Source of the DNA: Aspidiotus rigidus
Taxonomy: Eukaryota > Arthropoda > Insecta > Hemiptera > Diaspididae
Assembly: GCA_035079385.1 (NCBI GenBank)
Contig: JAVHKY010000004.1
Location: 19,809,001-19,873,000, forward strand
DNA: 64,000 nt
Direction of reading: 5' to 3'
This document shows positions 11,501-23,160 of this stretch, one piece after another (within the stretch, counting starts at the first letter, position 1; every line of letters starts with the position of its first letter). The notes below the pieces were generated by a model. The model was given only the letters and a program-made list of their open reading frames with translations, ran no database searches and was not told where the DNA came from. The translations under genes were made by a program, and so were the position numbers.

Positions 11501-13441
11501 TCCTCATTTTTCTCATATTTCAACCACACAATAGCAGGCTGAGGAAAACCAGTAGCGGAACATTTTAATTCGTAATTTTCACTTTCAATGAGGGTGACAT
11601 TTTCCGTAAAATATTTCGCGTCTGAGCCTATATAAAATAAATTCAACGGTATAAATTCGCTTCACCTATCATCAAGACAGTAGCTGAAAAATTCATTTTA
11701 CCAATTATGGTGGGAGGAACTAGAATTTCATTGGTACCATTCAAGGAGCAATTGAGTCCTGAGATTCCAGGTCTTCCTGGGACACCATCTGCACCTGGTC
11801 TGCCTGGTCTACCTTTTGTTCCTGGTAGGCCTGCGTGATGCAATATATCAACTGTTTAGTATCTTTTGCACAAGCACGCATAATCTTCCGAATTATATAG
11901 CTTCTTTACCTGTTGGCCCCATAGGACCTTGGATTCCCTGTTCACCTCTTTCGCCTTTCGCTCCTGTAGGGGAAAAATACGTCAAACACGAATATTCAGG
12001 AAAACGTTTGTGATGTGATACTCACCATCAACTCCATTGGTGCCTGGAGTCCCTGGAGTGCCAGGGGTGCCTGGTGTACCATTTTTCCCAGGAACGCCAT
12101 CTTTCCCATTACGACCAGGAACACCATCAAGTCCTGGCTCTCCGGGAATCCCTGATCTACCATCCAGGCCAGGGTAGCCTATACAAAATAACAGAGAATT
12201 ACGGGGAGGATCAGGTTGACCGAATGTTCTGGAGCCACGTACAACGAAAATTATCGATATTTGAATCAATTAATGAGGAACGAATAAATTTTTCTCGGAG
12301 TTTGTTAATCATTCCTCTGCAAGAAACCGACACAACATTTAAACTCATAAACTCAAATTCGAAGGAAAAGAAAGGAAAGAAAGGAATGAACGTATAGGAG
12401 AACAAGGGGAAAAAATGCATGGTGGCGAGCAATTTCGTAATTTTCGAGAGCCTCTCAGCACGCGTGAGATATGGTCGTTCTCCACTGGATAATCAAAAAT
12501 TTTATAAGCTGGTGAATTTGATAAATGATGAACAGAAAAGATAAGCTCACCGACGGACAAATTTTAGTCTCCTCTCCTGTAACTTCCGCTACAACACCAC
12601 TAGGAGGATATATGATGCTACGTATAAAATAGTAGTGCAAAGAATTATGAATGATACCTTTATCTCCTTTGTCTCCTCTGTCACCTCTAATTCCAGGAGG
12701 TCCAACAGGACCTCGTTCTCCTTTAGGTCCAATACGTCCATCTATTCCATGAGCACCGAGATCTCCTTTCTCCCCTTTATCACCAGTATCACCTTTAGCG
12801 CCAGCATCTCCTTTCTGCATGGGACATTTTTCGTGCGTAACCTTGCAAAAGTCTTCCATGATTTTGAGCTGAAAAAGGTTCACCAAAAAGCATTCTTATT
12901 TTAGTGCGTTAAGGTTTATGAATTGAAAAGATGGTGTTTATCGCGATCCTTTGATAACAATAACTCCCTCGATTCCAGACGTGAAGGACTATCATACCAG
13001 ATTACTTACCGGTACTCTCGAATATTTATTCAACCAAATCCAATCGTCACTCGAGAAATTCTGTTTCATGTGAACGATATCATCGACAGTCAACACGGAT
13101 TCGTTCCTCGCCGTTTCATTTTCTCCGTACTTGAAGCCCGATATCTCCTCAATTCTACTGGTTGAGGTATCTTGCACGTTGAGATCACGTTTCCGCCGAG
13201 TTAGCGCGTTATTGCACGTACGAATACGCTCCTCCAACTTGGAGAATTTCACTTCATATCGAACATTCATTTCCAGGAAATGATCATATAACCAATAAGA
13301 GAAGAACAACTGTGATGCGAATACCGCGAATATCACCGTGTAAACACATTTCAACGACACTTTATTGGTAGTCCTCGTACCGTGAACAACATTTTCTCGT
13401 ACTCGACACTTACTCTCACCGACGACATTCGGCCCTGTCAT
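8578..13441 (-). CDS. Collagen/Ig/olfactomedin type II membrane protein (gliomedin/colmedin-like)
   Basis: Fourteen exons in consistent phase (13010-13441, 12658-12868, 12026-12178, 11910-11963, 11666-11830, 11454-11627, 11119-11247, 10248-10432, 10070-10178, 9792-9998, 9487-9716, 9029-9417, 8838-8946, 8578-8715) encode 894 residues. The order is a short cytoplasmic N-terminus, one membrane helix near residues 33-52, and a basic RRKR site at 82-85 typical of furin cleavage. Then come interrupted Gly-X-Y collagen repeats (about 155-340), two immunoglobulin-like domains (KYMCLAENG and TYYCIGKN signatures), a Cys-rich linker, and a C-terminal olfactomedin domain ending [15 protein letters not shown]. 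Vertebrate gliomedin, nematode UNC-122 and fly colmedin share the collagen-plus-olfactomedin type II layout and act in cell-surface or matrix assembly near nerves and muscle. Two Ig domains between collagen and olfactomedin fit the arthropod colmedin branch. Function here is inferred. Confidence 0.9.
10537..11054 (+). other. Compositionally distinct intron segment
   Basis: This part of an intron of the colmedin-like gene is richer in G and C than its surroundings. It carries two abutting open frames on the plus strand (75 and 95 codons, offset in frame). Neither resembles a known family and there is no splice evidence. It may be an old insertion, or intron sequence that happens to be open. 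It is not called as a gene. Confidence 0.25.
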
Positions 13442-15538
13442 CCTGCTCGGTAATTGCGAAGAAAATAATCAGCCCACGCGGGAAGAAAGAAACCTACGAT
13501 AAGACGTAGGTACACCTATAAATTTCATTTTTTTCTAGCAATATGCGCATGGAGCGATAGAAAGGCTTATAGTCACGGAGTCGGTTCAATTGAATGTGTC
13601 AAAGAGTTAACTGCCTGTAATTGAAAAGAGCGAATACATTTTCTTGGGAATGGTGCGTTAATCGGCTGCGCGTTTTTTTCCTATAAATATTTGCAACTGA
13701 CAGTTACGAATTGAGAGAATTAATATAGTAATAATCTAGTTCAGTAGTATTTTGAGTAGTTTTCTATATTAGGAGGCAATATCGATCAGTGACGATACAT
13801 AATCAAGCAAACAGTGTTTTTTTAGCATTTAATTGCTTTTGTGTTTGATAAGTAAATAAATTCCAAACACTTTCCAAAGTAGTTATCATTTCTTATACAT
13901 TCTCACAAGATACTGAAACAAAGTTTATTCTTGAGCATTCTCAACCACTAGTGAAATTCATTTTAGATGAGATACTGACAAGTACGGTACATTAATTAGG
14001 TAATGAATCATCACTAGATAGTTATGTGTTCTCATTTAGTTTTTTTTTTTTATTTCTGTTCCTGCTCTGGACTTATATAGGTCAAATGAAAATTAAGAAA
14101 GAATGAAAAATATAAGGAAGTGCGAGGAAAAAATAACGTTTGAGAGACCAGTGGGTATTTCTACCTTAGTAATATTGATAATACTACTTAATACCAGTAT
14201 CCTGTTGTTGAATACCATTAGTTTCAGATGATTCTAGAGTACCTATGTAATTTCAACGTTGAATTCAATCCGTTTTTCTTTTTTTACCAACATGTCAGAC
14301 CCTTGAGAAAAATCGTTATAGGTAACTTTCTTTATAAGTTACCCGTACCCTGAGTTACCCCGTACCCATCTTGAGAACATCATATCATCCATGTTAAGTA
14401 GAACATTATATTGATAAGGTATATAAACTGGAGGACATGAAAACAAAGCATGAATCCTGATTCTTCATCACAATCAAAAGTTCAAAACAATATTGAAAAA
14501 GGCTTTTGCACTATTGGGGATAGTATATAGCGTTGCCTGATTCCTTATCTCTCTGAATGTTATGAACAAAACTTGACATTTCACTGTATTGAGAAATACT
14601 GTGATATTTTCTTTACTCTTGTGTTCAAAATGTAAACCAATGAAATGAGAGTGATAACACCAGAATTCAGAAACCAAAAGTTGTGTATGTATTACATTCA
14701 GCAAGATAAGGAATCAGGCAAACGCTATACTATCCGCAATAGTGTGAAAGCCTTTCAATATGATTTGCAATCTTGCAGAACATTGTGTTGCTATAGTGCC
14801 ATCAATACATCATCATTATGGTTCTAAAAAAATTAATCGCAAATTACTAGTTAAAAAACATATTAAATCTCTCTGAACTTAGGGTAAATTATGGAAGAAG
14901 ATTCATGCTGAAACTTCAATACAAGGATATATAGTTCATCTTAATTATTATAATTTGGTTTCAACATGATATGATTTTTTTAAAGATAAGTTACAACTAT
15001 CATATTTTATGCAATAACTTGAAAACCTTGCATGCGTTAGCAAAAAACAGAAAACTGGTTTGAATTCAACGCTAACTCAAATACTTTTAGATTCATCTGA
15101 GGACTTAGGACGAGAGTAATCGCAATTAGAAATTCTATAATGATGCTTCCAATCAAATCCATTACAATCCCTAGTAGGCCTACATCACTCATCACAAAGA
15201 AATGAAACTGTCACCACCAAACTCAACTCATAGATTCCTACTTGTAAACTCCTATTGAGCGACAAGAAACGATAAGTAATGAATTAAAATTTGGGAAAAA
15301 AATATATATATATTTTCAATAATGAAACTTACACAGTAAAAACCACCTGCAACAATGAAAAGTACATAAATACCGTAACAAATTGAATAAAACGGAAAAG
15401 GTCAATGAGTATATTGCAAGAGCAAGCCCCAACGTACAAATATTAATAATTAATACAAAACTTAAGAAATATAAAGGTAGGTATATTCCAATGAGAACAC
15501 TCGAGTAAGATGAGATATCCTATGTTTGTTGATGAAAT
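13442..15538. other. Intergenic gap with a foldback repeat
   Basis: The gap lies upstream of the colmedin-like gene and downstream of the HSD17B4 gene. Apart from the inverted repeat at 14485-14769 it is plain AT-rich sequence. The two open frames at 14474-14827 on opposite strands are simply the two arms of that inverted repeat translated. Confidence 0.5.
14485..14769. repeat. Inverted repeat (foldback) with ~75 bp arms
   Basis: The left arm (about 14485-14560) reads from AATATTGAAAAAGGCTTTTG through GCCTGATTCCTTATCT to CTGAATGT. The right arm (about 14694-14769) is its reverse complement with a handful of changes: ACATTCAGCAAGATAAGGAA, TCAGGCAAACGCTATACTAT, AGTGTGAAAGCCTTTCAATA. About 130 bases separate the arms and include a weaker complementary pair. 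RNA from it would form a long hairpin. A foldback transposon or MITE is the simplest explanation. No target-site duplication was identified. Confidence 0.6.
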
Positions 15539-18500
15539 TTACAATTTCACCTCGGCGGAAAGAGCTTTTAGTTTTTGAGCAAGTAAGATATTTCCCTTAA
15601 CTTTCAGCTTTCCTTTGACAAACGCCAATTGGGGATTCAATTTTCCAATAGCCTACAAAGTAGGAATATTACCGTCAAAAATTATGACCCTAGTCAAGCG
15701 TTGGTCTGACAATAAATGTACTTACCATATCCACCATATCGGAATCATCTATGGTAATTGTTGTGTCTGCTTTAGCACCATTTTTTGGAGACCCTCGGTA
15801 AACTTCACCAGTCTTCAAATCAGCAGCTATAATTTATAAACACATATTAAAAACAAACGAAGACAGAGCGAGTTTAAGTAACTGTCTACGCGTTCTACTT
15901 ACTCCAAACAGCAGCTTGTTTCCCATTTTTTGTAATGTTGTAAACGAAAATTCCATTGATTTTTTTAATTAACGAAGGATCGGATTTGATTTTATCTTGC
16001 ATACCATCAAAGACCAGATCGCTCGATAATTCGTTAGCGTTGATTCGATTAAGTTGGATGTTTTCGGTACATGGTTGCACCGAATGTAGATCTACGTAGC
16101 CACCTATCATAATTTTAACAAATCGAGAATAATATTGATGAAAATGTCGCGCATAATATTATATCCGCTCATCGAGAAGTCAGCTTACGAGTTCACAAAA
16201 GCGGAATGACAATTGAGATCGTTATCGATATTCATAAATTCTGTAGGTGCAATATAGTCGATAGAATAGGGAAGTAAAATATGATCGAAGGTCGTCTCAC
16301 ATTTAGTACACGGGAGTCAGGAATCGAAATTCAAAACGGTAAGTTGAAGAAATAACAGTATAATAAAAAAATCCCAAAATATCGTTACAATTGTTCATAA
16401 CAGGTTCTTGAAATCACGTGATGAGTGTGAATTGGGAGTAGAATAATTGACGAAAATTTTGACTCACCCTTCATTAGCATCGTAGATTAGTACAGGATAT
16501 AATTTTCGAGATCTGAACGCTATTAGAAAGTAGAAACCTCGAACGTGTCTATTCGATTAGTGATGTACGACTACAGTGAATTTTTACATCGTTACGGACA
16601 AGTGTCAAGTTTTAGCGTCATATTTCAGTACACGGTATTTACCAAGGTCATTAAACTTCTTAATAATTATGTACATACACGGACGTATGAAATCGAATTT
16701 TGAGACACGAAAGACGGCCAAACACAGTTCAAAATGAGAGAGAAATATTGAAATATGGAATGAATTGTCCAAAAAGGGTGAAGAGTTCCTCCTCAAGTTA
16801 AAAAAGGTTTTTATCGGATAGAACGAATATGTTAATAAATATGTACTCATAAAGGCGTTCACTTTTCTACGTAATTCTGAACAAAGAAGGTGAAACAAAC
16901 CTGATAAAGCCGTCTGTTTCGTTTCGACCACAGACGTTGTGAAATAAATTCTTTGTCCGTTCCTCCACATATCAGTCTTTAGTGTTTGACCCGGCAGAAC
17001 GGGTTTGACGAATCGAGTCTACAACAAAGAGGAATACTTCAAAAATTTGCCAAACTTTCCATTTCATTTTCTAAAAATAATTGTCACCTTAATTGCTTTC
17101 ACTTTCAGCGGATCGTTGTTTCCAAACTTATACAGAACATGACGTACTGCGAATCCTAACGAACACAATCCGTGTAAGATTGGTATCTTGTAACCAGCCA
17201 AGATCGAGAAATTGGGATCAATATGTAACGGATTCAAGTCTCCGGACAGACGGTAAATTGCAGCCTTTGAAAGGAAAAAAATCAAATGACTACTACGCCA
17301 CTCAAAAAGGATTTTGTCGAAGTGTATTTCCTCCTACTCACTTGATCAATTAAAGTTTTGTCAACGAAACTAGCATCTGGAGCCCTGGAAGGAGCTTCAG
17401 CGATCGGTTTGATCTTTGTCGTTTGTTTTTTACCACCAAAATTGCCGGCACCCACAACAAAAGCTACAATTTGATTGAAGATTATTTCCTCGCCGCTCTC
17501 GTCGTATGTGATAGCTAGAATCAAAATCACGGACATTCAATAAGCGCAAATGAGGAATTGATAGTCGTGCTATTAAAAATGCGTACCGTCCTGCACGATT
17601 AATGCGCCTTTTCCTTTGTCCACTACATCCACTACAGTACATACGGTCTTGAATTTTCCTTCTGTCGGTAAGGGACGAAGAATTTCCGTGTATTGTTCAC
17701 CATGCAATACCTTCAAGATGAAATAAGTAAATTCATCATAGTGAATGCTAGTTCAGTTCAAATATAATTCACTCACTTGAGAGAGATCGTATGTCTTATT
17801 CGGAATGGGAGTCGCAGAAGTTGACATGACTGCTACAATACCCGGAATGATGGCGAATGTTGGAAATGCAGAAAAATTTTCGTGAGACTCGTATAAATAT
17901 TGGAGGTCACTGGTAACAGAAGTACTCGCTCCGACTGAAAAAGAGTGGAGATAAATTGGTGAGCAGAGTCTTGATTAGATTAATTATAATTTAAAGATGT
18001 TATTCTTACTTCCTAAAGCGTAAATGATCAGTTCTTTGAATCCAAAGGTGAAAATATCTGGTTCCTGCAAAATAAATTTCTATCAAGTTCATAGATTTGA
18101 AATCGAGGTAACCAAATACACAGGGACCTGAATATCGATCTACCATGTTGGTCGAATTTGTTTCACTAGAATTTCCACTTCTCAGAGATTCCAAGTGACT
18201 CATCAAACTAACAGTGGCTTCCTGTTAAATTCGAAGAAGATTTAGACGACTTTCATAGATACTATGGAATTTCTTTAACGTGTTTCATTTACCTGAATAC
18301 TCGGAGTCACAGTTGCATCAGTCATATCGGTAACTTTATCCCATCTATTGGAAACATCTTCCGGGGTCACGATATCTTGAATACGCTGTCTCAACAATGA
18401 ACCACTTCCTCGGAGGATTTGCACTAAAATCATTTTATGAGGATTTTATTTTTGATGAACATGTTTACTTCCTGATAATATGAATAATTTCATGACTATC

Positions 18501-20306
18501 TGGATCTAAATTGTATTTTTCGATACAGAACACCGAAATATCGCAGAGAATAACAGGAATACTGGACGATAATTCTTCAATCTTAACAAAGCTGAAATTG
18601 AATAAAAATTCACCTTTCGATGCCCAACCAGCAGCCGATTCAATAATCGAACCTGATTCTTGACACGATTCATGACACAACCAAACAACAACCGGTGCAA
18701 TCAATTCCGGCTTGAGTTCGTTGAATAAGTCTGAGAATAAATAAAGCTTATTTTACATCTTACATAATTTCAGCATACAGAAAAAGTAAGAAAGTTGGAA
18801 TTTACCTGGAGGAAGAATATCTTCAGTGAGTCTGGAAGCGGCAGTAGGAATGAGCACGTTACAATGAATATTATTTTTACGGCCCTCAATTGCCAGAGTA
18901 TTACTCAGTCCGATTAAACCCATTTTGGCGGCGCTTAAATCAAAACGTTGTTTAATTTTTCGACCAAATTGAAAGATTTTCAATTTTTAGTACAATTACC
19001 TGTAATTAGCTTGACCGAAATTTCCGAAGATAGCAGCGTTTGACGAGGTTACGATCACACGTCCGTAATTTTGTTTTCGAAAATGGGGCCACGCTGCTTG
19101 GGTGACTTTGAAAGCGCCTTTCAAGTGAACGTCGTGGATCAAATCTATACCAAAGATTTCATTGTTAATTTTGCCATATTTTCTAGGTGAGTCAGAAATT
19201 CATTTTCAATACACACTTACCCCAATCGGTGTTACTGATACGAGCGAATGATCGATCACGTAAAATACCAGCATTATTCACGATCACATCTACGCGACCG
19301 AAATTATCTAAAGCAGTTTGTATTATCTTCTCTCCATCCACGACAGAGTTGTAATCAGCGACCGCTTTACCACCTATAAAAGTACATACAGAATAATACT
19401 TTGAGCTTGAAGAAATAAAAATAAATTTGAGTCACGAACTCCACAAAATTACTTTGATAATTATTTAGTTTGTTATATGGCTCAGTTTTTGTCTTTCAGC
19501 GGAAACCATCAAGAAAAATTAAATCTCGTGGTCGCAAACATGTTAAAATAGTGGAGACCCTGCGTATCACTATCGAATTTTAGACTCAAAATATCTCAAA
19601 ATCAAGCGCTTTCATCTTGAAATTTTTCTTTTTTTCAGTTTTTACAAAACTTCCTGTCATCCTTTCTTTTTCTCTAAACGTACACAATTCATCATTCTGA
19701 TGCTTATCTGAACGTTCACGTCTCTGGTGTAGAAAATAAATAACTTGCACACGAATAATAGATCAACAACAGTCAGTGACGTCGATTCAGTATCCCACCG
19801 ATGCGTTGCGCAAGAATAAAATACGTCCAATACCTTATCTAGAACACACTTTACTCATAGTAGGTACCTACTTATCGTTTCTTTTCATTAGAATACTACA
19901 ACGAAATCTCACTCTTATGCTTTTGTTAAGCCATATTTGATGAAGCTTTTCGAAGCTTCTGGTGTACTTAGAAACAAGTTACAATCAAAGCAATTTATAG
20001 CCATGCTCCGAAAAAATAGTGTTCGAAAAAGTTTAACCTTGTGAGACAATTTCTCCAACAACTGCATCAGCAGCTTTGGTGCCCTTTCCATCGCCACTTC
20101 TGCTGCCTCCCAAGTCGTTTACGACGACAGATGCTCCTCTGGAACCGAACAGTAATGCGTAAGCCCGACCTAAGCCTATGACCACAATTTAAAAAATCAA
20201 ATTAGCAATTGATTATCTTCAATCCGAAATTTGAATGCAAGTCGTACTCACCGGCACCTGCTCCAGTTACTACAACAACTCTTCCATCGAATCTCAAATT
20301 TGTCAT
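15539..20306 (-). CDS. HSD17B4: Peroxisomal multifunctional enzyme type 2
   Basis: This is the D-specific bifunctional protein of peroxisomal beta-oxidation: 2-enoyl-CoA hydratase 2 plus (3R)-hydroxyacyl-CoA dehydrogenase, with a sterol-carrier domain. Seventeen phase-consistent exons, from the ATG exon 20252-20306 to the terminal exon 15539-15652, encode about 721 residues, close to the usual ~735. The short-chain dehydrogenase domain (about 1-290) has the Rossmann motif [21 protein letters not shown], the catalytic Ser pair in TSSNAA, and Tyr163/Lys167 in NYSAAK. A double hot-dog hydratase domain (about 310-600) has [16 protein letters not shown], containing the catalytic Asp and His, and [10 protein letters not shown]. 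An SCP2 domain (about 600-721) follows. The C-terminus is EVKL, not a classic SKL/AKL peroxisome signal. Large introns lie at 19374-20037 and 16104-16900. Confidence 0.95.
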
Positions 20307-23160
20307 TTTTCTGTAACAGTAAAATGAGAATGAAGAGTGTCAAGAATATATGCATAAGCATCGCTGTTAAACTATAACTAGGTAAATGAAGTGGGTATGA
20401 CCGAAAATTATTTTACCTAGGTTTAGTATACACTCTAGCACAATAATCATAGATATTTGCACGCATTTTCCATTAAAAAAAAACTGGAATACGAACAGTA
20501 ATTTTGTCATATAATTCTCACACAAAGTATAGGTAGCTCACTGACGGCGAGTACAAGATCGATTAATTATTCATACGAGTAATTAAAATGCGAGGAATAC
20601 AACTCATTCATTATGTGACGAGGAGGAAACCAAAAATGTTCTATGAAGAAACACATAAACTTCTTCAAAGCATCCACACAATTCTTCTTCTCGTATTAGA
20701 GCACTCATCGTACCTAAAGGATACTAATTTTTTTGGAACAAGATTGTAAATGAAATGTTTACAACAATAAATACCTGATTGAGAGAAATTCGAGTATGGT
20801 ATCGAACTTCAATGAGTATTAAGCGATGGACACCACCGGTGACCAATTCAAGGAAATGAAAATATTGCACAAGATTATTTCAGATTTTAGAATATCACGT
20901 TTCCAAATTGAACTCTTCTTTATTATCGCCGTAATTCTGATCCTGAAGTGAAATGATTACGAAAGCGTCCAAATGACGAGGTTAAACGAAACAGGTTATC
21001 AACGAAAAAGTAACGTACGAGTAAGAACATGGGTCGAACTTCGATGAACGTTGGAACATGTTCCCGTTCGGAGTGGGCTAATCATCAGATCTGACGTTCT
21101 GACACCGTGAATTAGGAGGACTGCGATTCTCCACGTGTCTTTGACGTCATGAAGTCTAGCAGTGATTTAGAGTTTTTTATTTTTATCTTTGAGATGTTCT
21201 AAATTTTTTTTTCACAGTAAAAAAAGTTGATCTTTCTGCAAATATTCAAACATGAAGATGAAATAAGTAATGAAAACGTTAAAAATTTATCGTCATTTTT
21301 GGGGCAACGGAATATTCTACAAGTAGACGTACCTAGCAGTAGACGAATTAGGTGGGTACCTAAGTTACTTCATTTGAATGAAATTGAATTTATAAGTTTT
21401 AGTGAGTCTATTTTATTCAGTTTGCGGGGGAAAAAATCTTTTTTTTTTCTGCAGGTAAGATAAAATCTTATCATATGGTGGAAGAACTACTTTTTTGTAA
21501 GTAGGTACTATAGAATCGATTGATTCCTAAATGTCACCGCAATTAAATAAATTAATAATATACCGGCATTAATGATAACTTCGGTAATCTTGAAAATTGT
21601 GCGAAAAATCGTACCTTCAGTTATTAGAAGTAGAACATAGAATAAAATGATTCTATACATTAGAATTGACCTGCCAATTATTCCCTTCGTTCGAAGACAG
21701 CGTGGATAAATTGTAGGGAGTTGAAATGAACATTTTTTTTTTTTTTTTTCAAACAAAGACTATGATAGTAATCAAATATACTTACTTCCTCACTTTAGAC
21801 GTACTATTCCAGAATTAAAATGTGAATCAAAGGTTAATTAAAATAAGTAAAAGCCTACATATTCAACGTGTGTCAAAATAAGTAAGTGTACAAATCAAAA
21901 CTGTGGAAGGGTAAAATCAATTATAGTCAGTGACTCAGCGCCGTAGCAAATTAATATAAACATTTTGAAAGAATAAAACCTATTTCATTATTTTTTTTTT
22001 CAGCAGTAAAATAACGATTATGGATTGAAAAATTGAAAATACTTATCGAAATATTTTGTCAGGTTGAAAATCTCCGGGGCCTACACCACACGAAGCCCCA
22101 GCGTCGCGCACCAATCCATCGTGACATTGGAGGAAAAGCCCCTCTTGATTCTGTGTCACAATGGGCTCAACATAATGACCTAACATAAGCACTGGAATCT
22201 ATATGATACGGGATGGACTTCGAAAAATTCTGACTATTTGGCAATCGAGAGAAATTTTGATCAAATATAATCAAACCAAATTGATTATCCAAATCTAGGT
22301 AAAAATCTATTATGGAACAGTTTCTCTGCGTAGGTACCTCAATCGTTGAAGTTGATATCGAATTTAAAGACTCCACATGGAATTTTTTCAATCTTATTAT
22401 TAGTCAGTACTTAACTTTAAAAACATCGAGAGAATTTCGACCTCTGAAAGAATCTACGCTATAATACATAAATCTCATAGTACAAGTTTCCTCATTTTTC
22501 AGCAGTGAATCCACAAGTTTCTATTCAGGATCTTCTTCTAAGAGACTTACGCTAAAAATTTTCTCAAGAAAGTGGCCATCCACAAATAGAAAGCTTCGAA
22601 AGAAGCTATTTGGGGTGGTATTTTCGGAATTTAGGCTTCAAATTTTTCCAAGTCAACAACTCAAAATCAAATCCCTCCGTAGTATTTTTCCAAGTAAATA
22701 TTTTTCTTCGTAAGCTGTGACCTCGCCGTCGTTACCCGGTAAATGACAAGAACAAAACGTTCAGATATCTTAAATTTTCTGTGGCTCAAAGTATAATCAT
22801 TCTTTTTGGGAATTCTTCTGCAATCTCCTATAGCCGGCTGACCATTTCTACTTTCTAACTTACTTTTCACTGATTCCAGTTCACTTTCCGAGGCCTCTGC
22901 AGACGGCAGAGTGTTGCTCCCAACAATGCGACACTGGCGAACCTGGTGGAATTTTGAGAATGCCATGTTTTTGTTGCAACAGCAGCACTGATAGCTCTTA
23001 TCAGTTTCCCCAACTTTGGATCACAATGTGCGTTTTGCATTTTTAATACTTCAGTTTTTAGTCGCCGTATTTCCTTGAAAAATCTTTTCATTGCTCATAA
23101 CTTCCCGTATTATAAGCTTTCAGATGTAAATCAACGTCCAACATAACACACTATTTCAGT
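20307..23160. other. Gap between HSD17B4 and RBM19 starts
   Basis: Both flanking genes read away from this gap, so it holds their two promoters. A minus-strand open frame starts at 23091, only 69 bases from the RBM19 start. It and a second frame (22667-22966) contain possible GT donors, but no homology was recognised and no complete gene could be built. Poly-T runs occur near 21730-21750 and 21993-22002. Nothing else was recognised. Confidence 0.4.

Noticed and set aside
12551..12596. Possible extra exon of the colmedin-like gene ([14 protein letters not shown] segment)
   Set aside because: It has an acceptor and a GTGAGC donor, but its phase does not fit between the flanking collagen exons and would introduce a stop. 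The collagen exons join directly in phase.
14474..14827. Two similar small proteins on opposite strands
   Set aside because: The similarity arises because they are translations of the two arms of one inverted repeat.
17430..17642. Minus-strand frame with Cys-rich end
   Set aside because: It is a shadow of two HSD17B4 exons read in the wrong frame across an intron.
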